Shown here piece by piece: positions 15,167 through 24,438 of a stretch of DNA of 48,000 bases (the first letter of the stretch is position 1; each line of letters opens with the position of its first letter). The DNA is from Candidatus Binatia bacterium (GTDB lineage Bacteria > Desulfobacterota > Binatia > Bin18), in the NCBI GenBank assembly GCA_022820725.1, contig JAJEFA010000001.1, positions 1 through 48,000 on the forward strand, given 5' to 3'. The notes below the pieces were generated by a model. The model was not told the origin of the DNA. It saw only the letters and a list, made by a program, of their open reading frames with translations, and ran no database searches. A program made the translations under genes and the position numbers.

Positions 15167-16381
15167 ATGAGCATACACCTCCGCCAAGCCACGCCCCTGG
15201 CTCTCTTCTGGTTTTTGATCATGGGGGCCCTCGGGGTCTTTTTCCCCTACTACGGTCTGTATTTACGTGAGAATGTCGGGCTTGACGGGTTTCAGGTAGG
15301 CGTTGTCTTTGCCACCCTGCCCCTAGTCGGTTTCTTTGTTCAGCCCCTGTGGGGCATTGTCGCGGACCGGAGTGGGCTGCGGATTCGCGTCCTGGCGGTA
15401 TTAGCCTCGGGTTCGGCGGCCGGGTATTTCTTGCTTGGCCGTGTGGAGAGCTTTCTGGCTCTGGTGGGTATCACCGTTCTGTTCGCCTTTTTTTCCCGTG
15501 CCCTTATTCCCATGACGGTTTCGGTAAGCCTGGCAGTGTTACAGGGAAGTCAACATGCCTTTGGCATTATCAGAGCGTTTGGAACACTCGGATTTTTCTG
15601 CGCCGTGCTCGGCTTTCCGTGGCTATTGGCCGCCCTCCCCCCGCTAGCAGTCTTCCAGACAACATCTCTCAGTCTACCGTCAGAGCCCCAGCTTGGTATC
15701 CTCTTCCCGCTGGCCGCCGGCCTCACCCTGTGTGCAGCCGTCTCAGCGCTTACTCTTCCCCACCGTGGGCCGGTTGCGCTACGCGCTCTGCAAGGCGAGT
15801 GGCGCAGCCTCCTCTCTCAGGGTCCGTTCCTGCGCCTGACCCTGGTTGGATTTCTGGCCTTTTTCTTTCTCCATGGTCCGATGGATATCTTTCCCATTTA
15901 TATTCGTGCCCGAGGGGGCGATATCGAGACCATTCGCAACATGTGGTGTGTGATGCTCATCCCGGAGATTATCTTCATGACCCTACTGGGAACGAGTGTC
16001 CGGCGTCTTGGTGCGCGTGGACTCCTGGCTGTGGGGATCGGTGCCGGCGCCATCCGTTGGCTTTTCCTCAGTCAAGTGACCGCCCTCCCGCTACTCTACC
16101 CGGTCCAGGTTCTCCATGCCCTGACGGTCACCGGGCTCTTTCTGGGGGGACCACTCTATCTCGAAGCAACCGTTCCACCCCAACTGCGCTCAACCGGCCA
16201 GGCCCTGTTTAGCATGATCAGCATGGGCCTGGGCGGGGGTTGTTCCAGCTTGATGACCGGAGCTCTCCTCGAACAGGCTGGGATTAACGCACCGTATCTC
16301 GTCGGCGGAGCGGGAGCGCTCCTGTTGGTACTGCTCCTCCCTTCCCTTCACCCTTCTCCGTTGTCGCAGGACCACGGCTAA
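15167..16381 (+). CDS. MFS transporter
   Basis: 404 residues with about 12 hydrophobic helices. The N-terminal LFWFLIMGALGVFFPYYGLYL and the loop 2-3 motif QPLWGIVADRSG are typical of the major facilitator superfamily, closest in style to the HcaT/LacY-type phenylpropionate and nucleoside proton symporters. Substrate unknown. It follows a possible terminator after the feo genes, so it need not belong to that operon. Its stop is 1 nt from the stop of the convergent hyuA-type gene, with no terminator visible between them. Confidence 0.85.
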   Translation: MSIHLRQATPLALFWFLIMGALGVFFPYYGLYLRENVGLDGFQVGVVFATLPLVGFFVQPLWGIVADRSGLRIRVLAVLASGSAAGYFLLGRVESFLALVGITVLFAFFSRALIPMTVSVSLAVLQGSQHAFGIIRAFGTLGFFCAVLGFPWLLAALPPLAVFQTTSLSLPSEPQLGILFPLAAGLTLCAAVSALTLPHRGPVALRALQGEWRSLLSQGPFLRLTLVGFLAFFFLHGPMDIFPIYIRARGGDIETIRNMWCVMLIPEIIFMTLLGTSVRRLGARGLLAVGIGAGAIRWLFLSQVTALPLLYPVQVLHALTVTGLFLGGPLYLEATVPPQLRSTGQALFSMISMGLGGGCSSLMTGALLEQAGINAPYLVGGAGALLLVLLLPSLHPSPLSQDHG

Positions 16382-16382
16382 G

Positions 16383-18446
16383 TTACTGCGGGATCTCGAT
16401 GTCAAAGTCACCGTATGCGGAGACTCTCAAGGTATGGCCGGGAAAGACGACGATCGTCGTGGTCGGTAGCTCGACGACGGCCGGACCCTGTACCGTCATG
16501 CCAGGTTCGAGTGCTTGGCCCGCGTAGATATTCGTGTCAATGAAACCGTCGTACTCGGGAAAGTAGAGCGGACGCCTGCCCGACTTTGCCGGTGACGGAT
16601 TGTCAGGACCCAGCGTCTGCTCTTCCAGCAACAGCGACGGCAGTCGACCCGTCGCGGTGACCCGCCAGCCGTTCATGTCGACCGGCATATCGCGCAGGCA
16701 ATAAGTGTAGAGGCGTTCGTGGGTATCGTGGAATGAGTTGGCCAGGTGTTCGATGTCGTCCTCGCCGAGCGGACCGCTTGGGATCGGCACGATGATCTCA
16801 TGCGTCTGGTAGGGGTATTTCGCATCGGCAAACCGTGTTGTCTTAATGTCCCCGGCCGCGAAGCCCTGCGCCTTGAGCTCCGCCTGCGCTCGTGTCTCCA
16901 TCTCATCGTAGATCGCGTTAACGGCACTGATATCCATGTCCCCGGTATTCATCGGCCGCGTCGTGAGGTAGGCGTGTCCGACGTCGGCGGCGAGCATGCC
17001 GAACGCGCACAACCCACCTGCGATGGTCGGGCAGATGGCCTTGCTGACCCCGAGCTCCTGCGCGATCTTTGCAGCGTGCGCGCCACCGGCTCCGCCGCCG
17101 ACAACAACGGTATAGCCGCGCGGATCGACCCCACGCATGACCGACACCGCGCGCATCGCACCGACCATCTCGGTGTTGATGATTCGGTAGATCGCCGCGG
17201 CCGTTTCGACCGCGCTCATGTCGAGATGGTCGCCGATGGCCGTCAATGCGTGTTCGGCTGCCGCGCGGTCAAGCGTCATCCGTCCACCGAGAAAATTCTT
17301 GGGATTGATATAGCCGAGGATCAGGTTTGCGTCGGTGACGGTCGGCGCCGTGCCGCCCTGGCCATAACACGCGGGCCCCGGCGCGGCGCCGGCACTTTGC
17401 GGTCCTACGCGCAGCATGCCGCCAGGATCGATCCACGCCGTGCTCCCGCCGCCCGCCCCGATCGAATGGATGTCGACGGCGGCCACGCCGAGCGGAAAGC
17501 CCGCGATCTCCATATCCGTGCTCATCGGAATCTCGCCGCCCGTAATCATGGACACCTCGAAGCTCGTACCGCCCATCTCGATCAGCATTTGATTTCGCTC
17601 GCCGTGGCGGTGACCGATGAATACACTCGCCGGCGGACCCGCCGCAGGCCCCGAGCCGACCGCGAGCACTGGCCGCTTCTGGATCTCGGACACACGTGCC
17701 GATCCGCCGGTGACCTGCATGATCAAGAGGTCCTTCTGATAGCCATTGTCACGAAAGAACTCGGCGATCTTGGTCAGATAGTCTTTGATCGCGGGACCGA
17801 CGTAGGCGCTCAATACCGTGGCACAGGCCCTCGGGTATTCCCGGATCCGGGGCAGGATGTCGGTGCTCAATGCTGTATAGGCGTCGGGCATTTCCTCGGC
17901 GAGGATCGCCTCGATGCGCCTTTCGTGCGCGGGATTGATCATCGACCACATCAGGCACACGGCGACCGAGTTCACGTTTTCCTCTTTGAAGTGGGCGAGC
18001 GCGCGCCGCACGCTATCTTCGTCGAGCGCTTCCTCGACTTCACCGGTATAGAGCATGCGTTCGGATACGCCCAGGCGCAGGTGGCGTGGGATCAGCGGCT
18101 CGGGAGGCAAGAGCTGGAGGTTATAGCGTTCCGGTTTGTGGCCGTCGCGAAGGTACAGGATGTCGCGAAATCCCTCGGTGTGAAGGATCCCCATCTTGGG
18201 GCCACTGCGATTGATGATGGTATTGGTGGCGATGGTGGTGCCGTGGATGATGTGGTCGCACCGTGAGACGAATTGCGCGACGTCCAGGCCCTGTTGCTGA
18301 GCGAGGTCCCGTACGCCGTCGAAGACGGCCTGCTCGGGCGCCATTGGCGTGCTCGGCGTCTTCCAGACCTCGAGGCCACCCGCCTCGGTCGCGAGGATGA
18401 AATCGGTGAACGTGCCGCCGATATCGATGCCGAGGCGCATGCCCAT
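16383..18446 (-). CDS. hyuA: Hydantoinase/oxoprolinase family protein, subunit A
   Basis: 687 residues, full length for HyuA/acetone carboxylase beta-like proteins. The ASKHA ATPase fold shows phosphate-1 RLGIDIGGTFTDFIL at the N-terminus, IIHGTTIATNTIINRSG, and the later GGGSTAWID and VVVGGGAGGAHAAKIAQELG loops. With HyuB it forms an ATP-dependent amidohydrolase that opens hydantoins, 5-oxoproline or related cyclic amides. The last gene of a four-gene minus-strand operon; 32 nt after hyuB. The ATG (18446) has AGGGA 10 nt upstream, and a second ATG lies two codons in. This region looks richer in CG-ending codons than the flanks. Confidence 0.92.
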   Translation of the reverse strand: MGMRLGIDIGGTFTDFILATEAGGLEVWKTPSTPMAPEQAVFDGVRDLAQQQGLDVAQFVSRCDHIIHGTTIATNTIINRSGPKMGILHTEGFRDILYLRDGHKPERYNLQLLPPEPLIPRHLRLGVSERMLYTGEVEEALDEDSVRRALAHFKEENVNSVAVCLMWSMINPAHERRIEAILAEEMPDAYTALSTDILPRIREYPRACATVLSAYVGPAIKDYLTKIAEFFRDNGYQKDLLIMQVTGGSARVSEIQKRPVLAVGSGPAAGPPASVFIGHRHGERNQMLIEMGGTSFEVSMITGGEIPMSTDMEIAGFPLGVAAVDIHSIGAGGGSTAWIDPGGMLRVGPQSAGAAPGPACYGQGGTAPTVTDANLILGYINPKNFLGGRMTLDRAAAEHALTAIGDHLDMSAVETAAAIYRIINTEMVGAMRAVSVMRGVDPRGYTVVVGGGAGGAHAAKIAQELGVSKAICPTIAGGLCAFGMLAADVGHAYLTTRPMNTGDMDISAVNAIYDEMETRAQAELKAQGFAAGDIKTTRFADAKYPYQTHEIIVPIPSGPLGEDDIEHLANSFHDTHERLYTYCLRDMPVDMNGWRVTATGRLPSLLLEEQTLGPDNPSPAKSGRRPLYFPEYDGFIDTNIYAGQALEPGMTVQGPAVVELPTTTIVVFPGHTLRVSAYGDFDIEIPQ

Positions 18447-18478
18447 GAATGCCGGTTCCCTGGTCGTCGGAGCGGGAG

Positions 18479-20434
18479 TTAGAGCGTAGCGTCCGCATCC
18501 TCCGGCGGCAGCGGATTGAGCGCGTACTCGTCTCCCGGTCCGAGGAGGGAGCGGAAGTACGTCCCCGCATTCGGCCCGGGCGGATCGATGATCTCGATGG
18601 TCTGATCCGCCCGCATCTTGGCGCGTAACGCCTTGGTGGCCGTTTCGTCTACCGTGAAGGTTTCCGGATCGAGCACGACACCGTAATCGTTGCGCGCGGT
18701 TTCGACGCTGATGAACTCGTCGCGCGCGTCGCGCGCGACTTTATCCGTCGGGCGATCGAGTGGATTGCCGTAACCGCCGCCACCGGTCGAGACCGCGCAC
18801 CAGGTCTCGCCTTCACGCGTACGGAAGTACGATGACGCACTCACGATATACTTCTTGCCGTCCGTGTCCACGCGGTACAGCGCGCCGCCGTCACCCGGCT
18901 TGCCACCGAACAAGCCGAACGGCGGATTGGACATGCCGTCGCCGTACCCATAATTGTCGATCTGGCCGGTACCGCGCGGCGTCACAAAGAAATTCAGGCC
19001 CGGACCGCCGCAATGCTTGCCGGCGCCCATCGAATCGGTACGTACCTGGTATTCCTTCACCACGAGCGGGAAGTGCAGCTCGATGATCTCGATTGGGGCA
19101 AAGCGGAGTCCGCCCACGGTGCCGGGCGTGACCAGAAACGGCCAGCCGTCGGAGGTTGCCGACGCGCCCCCGCCGGAACTGCCGTTGAAGAGGATCACGC
19201 CGAAGGGTTTCTCGACGCCTTCGATGCGTCGGTCGATTCCGGTCGTCACGCAGTTCGGCGTCACGTGTCCGCAACCGGCCACGACCTTCCCCGGGATCGC
19301 CTGCGCGAGACATTTCCATACCGCGTCGGTGATAGAATCGGCCGGCACGATGGTCGCTGCGGCAGTCGGTCCCGGCCATTCGGCGTTGACGATGGTGCCC
19401 TTCGGCGCCTTGACCTCGATGTGTTGCAGGCAGCCTTCGTTGTGCGGGATACTGGGATCGATACACATGAGAATTGCGGTCGACACCGAATTGCGGCAGG
19501 TCGCCCAGCCCGCGTTCACGCCACCGCGCCCCTGCGGGTCGGAGCCGTCGAAATCGACAGTGAGCTTGTGGCCCTCGATGGTCAGCTTGCAGCGAATCGC
19601 GATATCGGTACGCCCGTAGCCGTCCGAGTCGACCCAGGCTTCGGACTCGTAGATTCCGTCCGGCCAGGTTTCGAGCTCTTCGCGTGTGCGCCGGTCGGCG
19701 TACTTGATGATCTCGCGCGAGAAGCGCTTGAGCGTATCGGCCCCCCAGGTGTCCAAGAGCTCCAGCAGACGCTTCTTACCGGTTTTCGCTGAACCGATCT
19801 GTGACATCAGATCGCCGTAGATAAAGTCGCGGTAGCGGACGTTTTCCAACAGGAAGTTCAGGACGTCCTTGCGCATCTCGCCACGGTCGGCAATCTTCAA
19901 GGGCGAGATCTGCAGGCCCTCGCTCCAGATGTCGGTAGCGTAGGTCGGCACGCTGGTACGATACGCCGAGCCGACGTCCATCTGGTGCCCAGTCGCCGCC
20001 GCCCAGAACAGATGCTCGCCCTTATAGAAGACGGGTGTGGCGAGCACGAAATCGCCCAGATGCGTGTTGCCGTAATAGGCGCTGTTGACGAGAATCAAAT
20101 CACCGTCGTGGAGCTCCTCGGGACCGAAGAACTTCGCGATCTCGCCAATCGCGACGGGCTGCGCATTGACGTGAATGGGCAATCCGTCGAACACGCACAG
20201 TGCGTTCGGCGGGGTCGCCGCGTCGTAGACCGCGCAGGAGAAATCCCGCGCCTCGGCGATGATCGACGACCACGCGGAGTATTCGAAGGTCAACGACATC
20301 TCCTTGACGATCGCATTGAGTGCGTTAAAAACCACCGCGAAGGTGGTCGGATCGAGTCTGCGCGGGGCGTTCTCGGGCGTGTCCCCCCCCATCGTAGGGG
20401 CCTCGGCGGTGGCTTCCTTCTTGATTGTACTCAC
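18479..20434 (-). CDS. hyuB: Hydantoinase/oxoprolinase family protein, subunit B
   Basis: 651 residues. Recognised by DPTTFAVVFNALNAIVKEMS at the start, the FSCAVYDAATPPNALC and VNSAYYGNTHLGDFVLATP segments, TVDFDGSDPQGRGGVNAGWATCRNSV, and the PGGGGYGNPLDRP-like end (STGGGGYGNPLDRP). HyuB is the catalytic partner of HyuA in ATP-dependent hydrolysis of cyclic amides; acetone and acetophenone carboxylases are relatives. It follows the isochorismatase-type gene by 15 nt. Substrate is inferred only from neighbours. Confidence 0.92.
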   Translation of the reverse strand: MSTIKKEATAEAPTMGGDTPENAPRRLDPTTFAVVFNALNAIVKEMSLTFEYSAWSSIIAEARDFSCAVYDAATPPNALCVFDGLPIHVNAQPVAIGEIAKFFGPEELHDGDLILVNSAYYGNTHLGDFVLATPVFYKGEHLFWAAATGHQMDVGSAYRTSVPTYATDIWSEGLQISPLKIADRGEMRKDVLNFLLENVRYRDFIYGDLMSQIGSAKTGKKRLLELLDTWGADTLKRFSREIIKYADRRTREELETWPDGIYESEAWVDSDGYGRTDIAIRCKLTIEGHKLTVDFDGSDPQGRGGVNAGWATCRNSVSTAILMCIDPSIPHNEGCLQHIEVKAPKGTIVNAEWPGPTAAATIVPADSITDAVWKCLAQAIPGKVVAGCGHVTPNCVTTGIDRRIEGVEKPFGVILFNGSSGGGASATSDGWPFLVTPGTVGGLRFAPIEIIELHFPLVVKEYQVRTDSMGAGKHCGGPGLNFFVTPRGTGQIDNYGYGDGMSNPPFGLFGGKPGDGGALYRVDTDGKKYIVSASSYFRTREGETWCAVSTGGGGYGNPLDRPTDKVARDARDEFISVETARNDYGVVLDPETFTVDETATKALRAKMRADQTIEIIDPPGPNAGTYFRSLLGPGDEYALNPLPPEDADATL

Positions 20435-20449
20435 TGTGCCGTCACCTGA

Positions 20450-21103
20450 TCACGCCACGCGGGTCGAGGGTTCGGGCAGCTTCTTGAAGGCCTCGAGCAG
20501 CTGCCCGAGGCTCCACACGGCCCCCCAACCAACTTCGCACATCCTGATGGTCGGCGCGTGCAGGTCGGGTAGGGTCGTACCGCAGCAGTCCTCGATCATG
20601 ATGGCCTTGTAGTCGCGGTACATCGCGTCCTTCGTGGTACCAGCGACGCATTGATTCGTGAGCACGCCCGATATGATCAGGGTCTCAACCGCGAGCCCCT
20701 TCAGGATCGTGTCAAGCTCAGTGTTGAAGAACGCGCTCAAGCGCCGCTTGTCCACGATCCACTCGCCGGGGAGCACTTCGTATTCGTCGTATATGCCGTG
20801 GCCCCAGGAGCCGACGCGGAAACCGCCACCGTGGAGAAACGGCCGCGTATCCCAGAAGACTCCGGCATCGATCTCATTGTGCAGGCCGTGGGTGGTCCAG
20901 ATGACCGGTATGCCCTTGGCGCGAGCACCGTCGAGCATGCGCTTGGTCGGCTCGATGACGCGTTGCATATGGGAGATGTCGACGCCGCTCTTCGCGTACC
21001 AGCCGTCGTTCGAAAGAACGTCGTTCTGCAGGTCAATCAGGACCAAAGCAGTATGGCCGGGCACCAACGACCAATCGGGAGCGTCGTAAGGTTGTCTTGA
21101 CAT
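20450..21103 (-). CDS. Isochorismatase-family cysteine hydrolase
   Basis: 217 residues. The catalytic Asp-Lys-Cys triad is visible: Asp in TALVLIDLQND (near 22), Lys in IVDKRRLSAF and Cys in ISGVLTNQCVAGTTKDAM. Members include RutB peroxyureidoacrylate amidohydrolase, N-carbamoylsarcosine amidase, biuret hydrolase and nicotinamidase, so C-N hydrolysis of an open-chain amide or ureide is likely. AGGAGG precedes the ATG by 8 nt. Sits between the LLM monooxygenase and hyuB, a grouping reminiscent of the RutA-RutB pair. Confidence 0.88.
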   Translation of the reverse strand: MSRQPYDAPDWSLVPGHTALVLIDLQNDVLSNDGWYAKSGVDISHMQRVIEPTKRMLDGARAKGIPVIWTTHGLHNEIDAGVFWDTRPFLHGGGFRVGSWGHGIYDEYEVLPGEWIVDKRRLSAFFNTELDTILKGLAVETLIISGVLTNQCVAGTTKDAMYRDYKAIMIEDCCGTTLPDLHAPTIRMCEVGWGAVWSLGQLLEAFKKLPEPSTRVA

Positions 21104-21116
21104 TGGAAACCTCCTC

Positions 21117-22121
21117 TCAGCGAATATAGGGCATTACCTTGTTGGCAAACAATTCGAGCGACGCGGCCACCTTTTCGTGCGCCAGGCCCGGGAAGTGCCA
21201 CAGGCCCCACACCTCGTGGATATCGGGGTAATCTGCCTTGAGCTTGTTTACGCGCTCGATCGCGTGCTCGGGCGTGCCGACGATGTAGAGGTCGTCCTCT
21301 AGCAAATCATCCGCGTTGAGTTCGTCGCCGATTACCTGGGTCACACCGCGATCCTTCGAATTCTGAAACCATTTGTCGTAGACCTTCATCATGTTCTCGG
21401 CATAGGGTTTCAATTCGGCCCAGGTTTTCTCGGGATCCTCGGAAACGACGAAGTAGCGAAGGTGGCGCACATCCCCAGGTCCCCAGCCGAGCTTCTTGCA
21501 TTCCTCTGCGTAGAGCTTGGGGGATTCCATGCCTGGTCCTTGTGAGAGAATTCCGACGCGATCTCTCGCCGCACGGCGCAGACCGACGGGCGCGCGGGCA
21601 CCATAGAGGATTGGGATATCATGCGCGGGCGGTGGGTCCGGCGTGATATTGGAGTATTTCCAGAACTCGCCGTCATAGCTGAAGGTCTCACCCTGCCAGC
21701 ACTTGCGAATGATGTCCACTCCTTCGCTTATGCGTGATCCGCGCTCGCTGGTCGAGATCCCCCAGCCGTCGTATTCGACCTCACGGTAGCCTTGCACCAG
21801 CCCGAGGCAGAAGCGCCCGCCGGACATCAAGTCGATGACGGCCGCTTCCTCTGCCACCAAAACGGGATCGTGCAGCGGCAGGATGAGGTTCGGCCCGATC
21901 TCCATACGTTTGGTGCGTGCCGCCAGCGCGGCGCAGACCGCCATGGGTGAGGTACAATGGCCTTCGGGCTCGGTGAAGTGGTGCTCATAGACCCAGCAGC
22001 TGTCAAACCCCAGCTCTTCGGCATAAACGGCGAGATCGATTTCATCCTGGTAGAGCTGTGACCAGGACTTGGTGCGGAACTGTTGCGGATACCTCATGTG
22101 GATCGAGAAACCTACTTTCAT
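21117..22121 (-). CDS. LLM-class flavin-dependent monooxygenase
   Basis: 334 residues of the luciferase-like (alpha/beta)8 barrel family. Typical segments are GFDSCWVYEHHFTEPEGHC, MEIGPNLILPLHDPVLVAEEAAVIDLMS and GGRFCLGLVQGYREVEYDG. It uses reduced FMN from a separate reductase (none in the window) and O2. First gene of the operon, with GGAGAACGGT before the ATG. By position it may oxygenate a heterocycle or amide whose fragments are processed by the next three gene products; this is inference from synteny. The 221 nt upstream (22122-22342) contain only a hairpin at 22320-22340. Confidence 0.88.
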   Translation of the reverse strand: MKVGFSIHMRYPQQFRTKSWSQLYQDEIDLAVYAEELGFDSCWVYEHHFTEPEGHCTSPMAVCAALAARTKRMEIGPNLILPLHDPVLVAEEAAVIDLMSGGRFCLGLVQGYREVEYDGWGISTSERGSRISEGVDIIRKCWQGETFSYDGEFWKYSNITPDPPPAHDIPILYGARAPVGLRRAARDRVGILSQGPGMESPKLYAEECKKLGWGPGDVRHLRYFVVSEDPEKTWAELKPYAENMMKVYDKWFQNSKDRGVTQVIGDELNADDLLEDDLYIVGTPEHAIERVNKLKADYPDIHEVWGLWHFPGLAHEKVAASLELFANKVMPYIR

Positions 22122-22319
22122 ACCGTTCTCCGTTTGCTATTTGTTCGTCGGAAACTACAGATCCACATCCGGCCTACCGGCGGCCGGCCAGCAAGCCGCA
22201 CCATAACACCATATCGATAAAGAACGCCACACTTTCATACTGCGCAGGAGACCACTGCACATACCACGGCTGAACACACGGATGCAGCCGACATCTTCGC
22301 GGTACGGTTTTCCAAGGGG

Positions 22320-22340
22320 GGCGCGCTCAGGTAGCGCACC
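22320..22340 (-). terminator. Hairpin after fxsA
   Basis: GGTGCGCT / AGCGCGCC arms (one G-U) with a 5-nt loop, starting 3 nt after the fxsA stop. No clear T-run, so termination is only likely. Confidence 0.4.
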
Positions 22341-22342
22341 CG

Positions 22343-22762
22343 TCAGTCTGTCCGACGAATGACTTCCACCTCGATAGTAGATGAGGAGGCGTGTGTATGG
22401 GCTTCAAGACGCCGCCGAATAGCGCGCTTCAGCGCGGCCCGGGTTGGAGGGAGGAGCAAACTGAAACCGACGACATCGGTCACAATCCCAGGAGTAATCA
22501 AGAGCAGTCCGGCCCCGAGAATAAGCGCGGCATCGATGAACTCTCCGGTTGGTGCAATCCCGTTGTGGAGGTTTTCTTGCATCTGCCGTAGCGTCCGCCA
22601 GCCTTCCAGCCGTGCCAGATACGCTCCAACAATGCCCGTACCGACAACCAGGAGGATCGTCAGGCCGACTCCAAGGATACTGCCGACCTGAAGGAGCAGA
22701 TACAACTCCGCGAGCGGAACAATGGTGAACAGTATGAGAAGTCGAAAGAACATGGCTTCCAC
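22343..22762 (-). CDS. fxsA: FxsA family membrane protein
   Basis: 139 residues. The FxsA pattern is clear: FFRLLILFTIVPLAELYLLLQVG, then LLVVGTGIVGAYLARLEGWRTL, QMQENLHNGIAPTGEFIDAALIL and GAGLLLITPGIVTDVVGFSLLLPPTR. It is an inner-membrane protein; E. coli FxsA relieves F-exclusion of phage T7, and its native role is unknown. Start GTG 22762 or ATG 22753; neither has an ideal ribosome site. Upstream on the same strand lie a small membrane protein and a rubrerythrin-like gene. Confidence 0.9.
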   Translation of the reverse strand: MEAMFFRLLILFTIVPLAELYLLLQVGSILGVGLTILLVVGTGIVGAYLARLEGWRTLRQMQENLHNGIAPTGEFIDAALILGAGLLLITPGIVTDVVGFSLLLPPTRAALKRAIRRRLEAHTHASSSTIEVEVIRRTD

Positions 22763-22812
22763 AACAACGGGGTCAAGCCTGTCCGAAGCGACGAAAGGCA
22801 GTGACAGGATCG

Positions 22813-23016
22813 TTATTGCACAGTGCGTCTCAATCGATCAGGTAACAGATTACGCATGAATGGCAGTCCGACCACGAGGACGGCCACACCAAGAACGAAC
22901 CAGATCCCGTTGCGCCACACCATCCCCATGACGATCATGGACAACCCCCACAGGGCGATGAGCAGACAGAGGGCAGCTTGCAGGACAGCAGGATTCATCA
23001 GCGTATCTCTTTTCAT
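22813..23016 (-). CDS. Small two-helix membrane protein
   Basis: 67 residues with two hydrophobic helices (about 10-30 and 36-52) and a basic C-terminus RNLLPDRLRRTVQ. No recognised family. It is 18 nt after the stop of the rubrerythrin-like gene and 50 nt before fxsA on the same strand. Called on position, hydrophobic pattern and reading direction; the start could also be the internal ATG at residue 7. Confidence 0.6.
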   Translation of the reverse strand: MKRDTLMNPAVLQAALCLLIALWGLSMIVMGMVWRNGIWFVLGVAVLVVGLPFMRNLLPDRLRRTVQ

Positions 23017-23034
23017 TCGTCTCGTGCGCTGCCC

Positions 23035-23619
23035 CTAGGATGCCTTCTGGGCTTGGTCGGCAGCCAGGGCGTCAACCCTATGGTCTACCAAGGCGTCGGC
23101 GCGCGCCAACAGGGCTTCATCGTTGGTGAACTTCTCGACCATATAGCTCAGGTCGCTGAGATCGTGAATCAGGAGCTTGACCGCCTGCTCACGGACCATT
23201 TGTTCACGGACGACGTGGAGCAGGTCAACAACCACGTCTTCCAGCTCGGAGCCTTCGACATCTATGGCCATTTCAAAAGCACGCTCAACGGAAATCTTTT
23301 TTCCAGCCTCACGGCTATAGGCGTTGAGGAGAGACCGGAGGCGAACCACGGTTGACGGGTCGAACCAGACCTTGCTGCTCTCTGCGACACTAGGGTCGTT
23401 TTCAACCACACCCTCGACGAGGGCCAGCGCCCCCAGATGGCTGGCCTCGTGACGTGCCATGCCGAACCAGAACTTGCGCAGTTCTTCCTGATCTTCAAAC
23501 AGGTGGGTGAACTGCATATAGAGGGCCATCGCCTTTTTTTCGAGGTTGACCGCGGTGCGAAGAATATCCCTCACCGTTGTCCGTTGCGGTCGCCGCCGCA
23601 GATCCGCTCGCTCAGCCAT
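23035..23619 (-). CDS. Ferritin-like / rubrerythrin-like protein
   Basis: 194 residues, largely helical. The first helix pair has NLEKKAMALYMQF (E27) and ARHEASHLGALALVEG (E58, H61), the ExxH pattern of diiron ferritin-like proteins. Later acidic helices (ERAFEMAIDVEGSELEDVV) supply further candidate ligands. There is no C-terminal rubredoxin domain, unlike classical rubrerythrin. Possible peroxide or iron handling. A second ferritin-like protein of the window, unlinked to the Fur-box block. Confidence 0.72.
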   Translation of the reverse strand: MAERADLRRRPQRTTVRDILRTAVNLEKKAMALYMQFTHLFEDQEELRKFWFGMARHEASHLGALALVEGVVENDPSVAESSKVWFDPSTVVRLRSLLNAYSREAGKKISVERAFEMAIDVEGSELEDVVVDLLHVVREQMVREQAVKLLIHDLSDLSYMVEKFTNDEALLARADALVDHRVDALAADQAQKAS

Positions 23620-23678
23620 GCTCTTCTCTTAGCAAAATTGGGGTGGGGAAAAAACCGGGACTGAAGGCTGGGGGGACA

Positions 23679-24428
23679 TTATAGCACGACCTTCTGCTGC
23701 TTTAGCAGTACGCCGTTATCCGGATCGAGGGTCACGACCGCCACACTCCCGCCGTCATCCACCCCCATATATAACGGGGCTGGCGTGCCGGGATAACACG
23801 ACGTTGTGACCCCCTGACTAAGGTCACTGAAAACATGCACATGCCCCATGGCCAGATAATCCAGGCCGGACTGTTCGATCTCTTCCGGTTTCACCGGCGA
23901 AGAGCGCTGTATTTCCTCGTCTTCGACATAATAGCCGTGGGCCATACCGATATGCCACCAGTCTTCTTGGCGATTCGGTACTCCAGCCAGGGGGCGGAAT
24001 GAGGGGTCATGCTCGATCAGACCCTTGCCCCATACGGTTGCCTGTAATTCCGGGAATTGTATGGTACGGCCCGCTTCCTCCGTCAGGGTATGGACGTGCG
24101 GTCCGGCGTCGGTGAAATCGACTTTTTTGTAGATCGACCGATGGTCATAACAGTCGTGATTACCAGGAATGAGAATGACCGGGCAGGGAACGCGCCGGAG
24201 TTCGACATTAACAAATTCGACCCCAGATTCCGGCACCCGGTTTGAGTCAAACAGGTCTCCGGCAATAAGGAACAAATCGGCCGGCGTATCGCACACTAGG
24301 TCAACGACTCGTCGGAACGCATCCTGAATACGACTTCGATAGGCCTGACCGGCCTCTCCACGGCCAAAGGTATCGCTTTCAAGATGAACATCAGAGGTAT
24401 GAATAATAGTCAGGCGTGATTGCGCCAT
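23679..24428 (-). CDS. Metallophosphoesterase, SbcD/Mre11-like exonuclease type
   Basis: 249 residues from the ATG at 24428, with AAAGGAGTCTCC just before it. Calcineurin-like motifs occur in order: DVHLE, GDLFDSNR, GNHDCYDH, GMAHGYYVED and GHVHVF. These hold the dinuclear metal site. It is closest to the YhaO/SbcD DNA-repair nuclease group, but it is shorter than SbcD (about 400 residues) and no SbcC-type ATPase is beside it, so it could hydrolyse another phosphodiester. Starts 10 nt after the upstream hot-dog gene and probably shares its transcript. Confidence 0.85.
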   Translation of the reverse strand: MAQSRLTIIHTSDVHLESDTFGRGEAGQAYRSRIQDAFRRVVDLVCDTPADLFLIAGDLFDSNRVPESGVEFVNVELRRVPCPVILIPGNHDCYDHRSIYKKVDFTDAGPHVHTLTEEAGRTIQFPELQATVWGKGLIEHDPSFRPLAGVPNRQEDWWHIGMAHGYYVEDEEIQRSSPVKPEEIEQSGLDYLAMGHVHVFSDLSQGVTTSCYPGTPAPLYMGVDDGGSVAVVTLDPDNGVLLKQQKVVL

Positions 24429-24438
24429 GGAGACTCCT

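Noticed and set aside
16746..18266. 506-residue plus-strand ORF opposite hyuA
   Set aside because: Antisense shadow of a GC-rich gene; hyuA has complete ATPase motifs.
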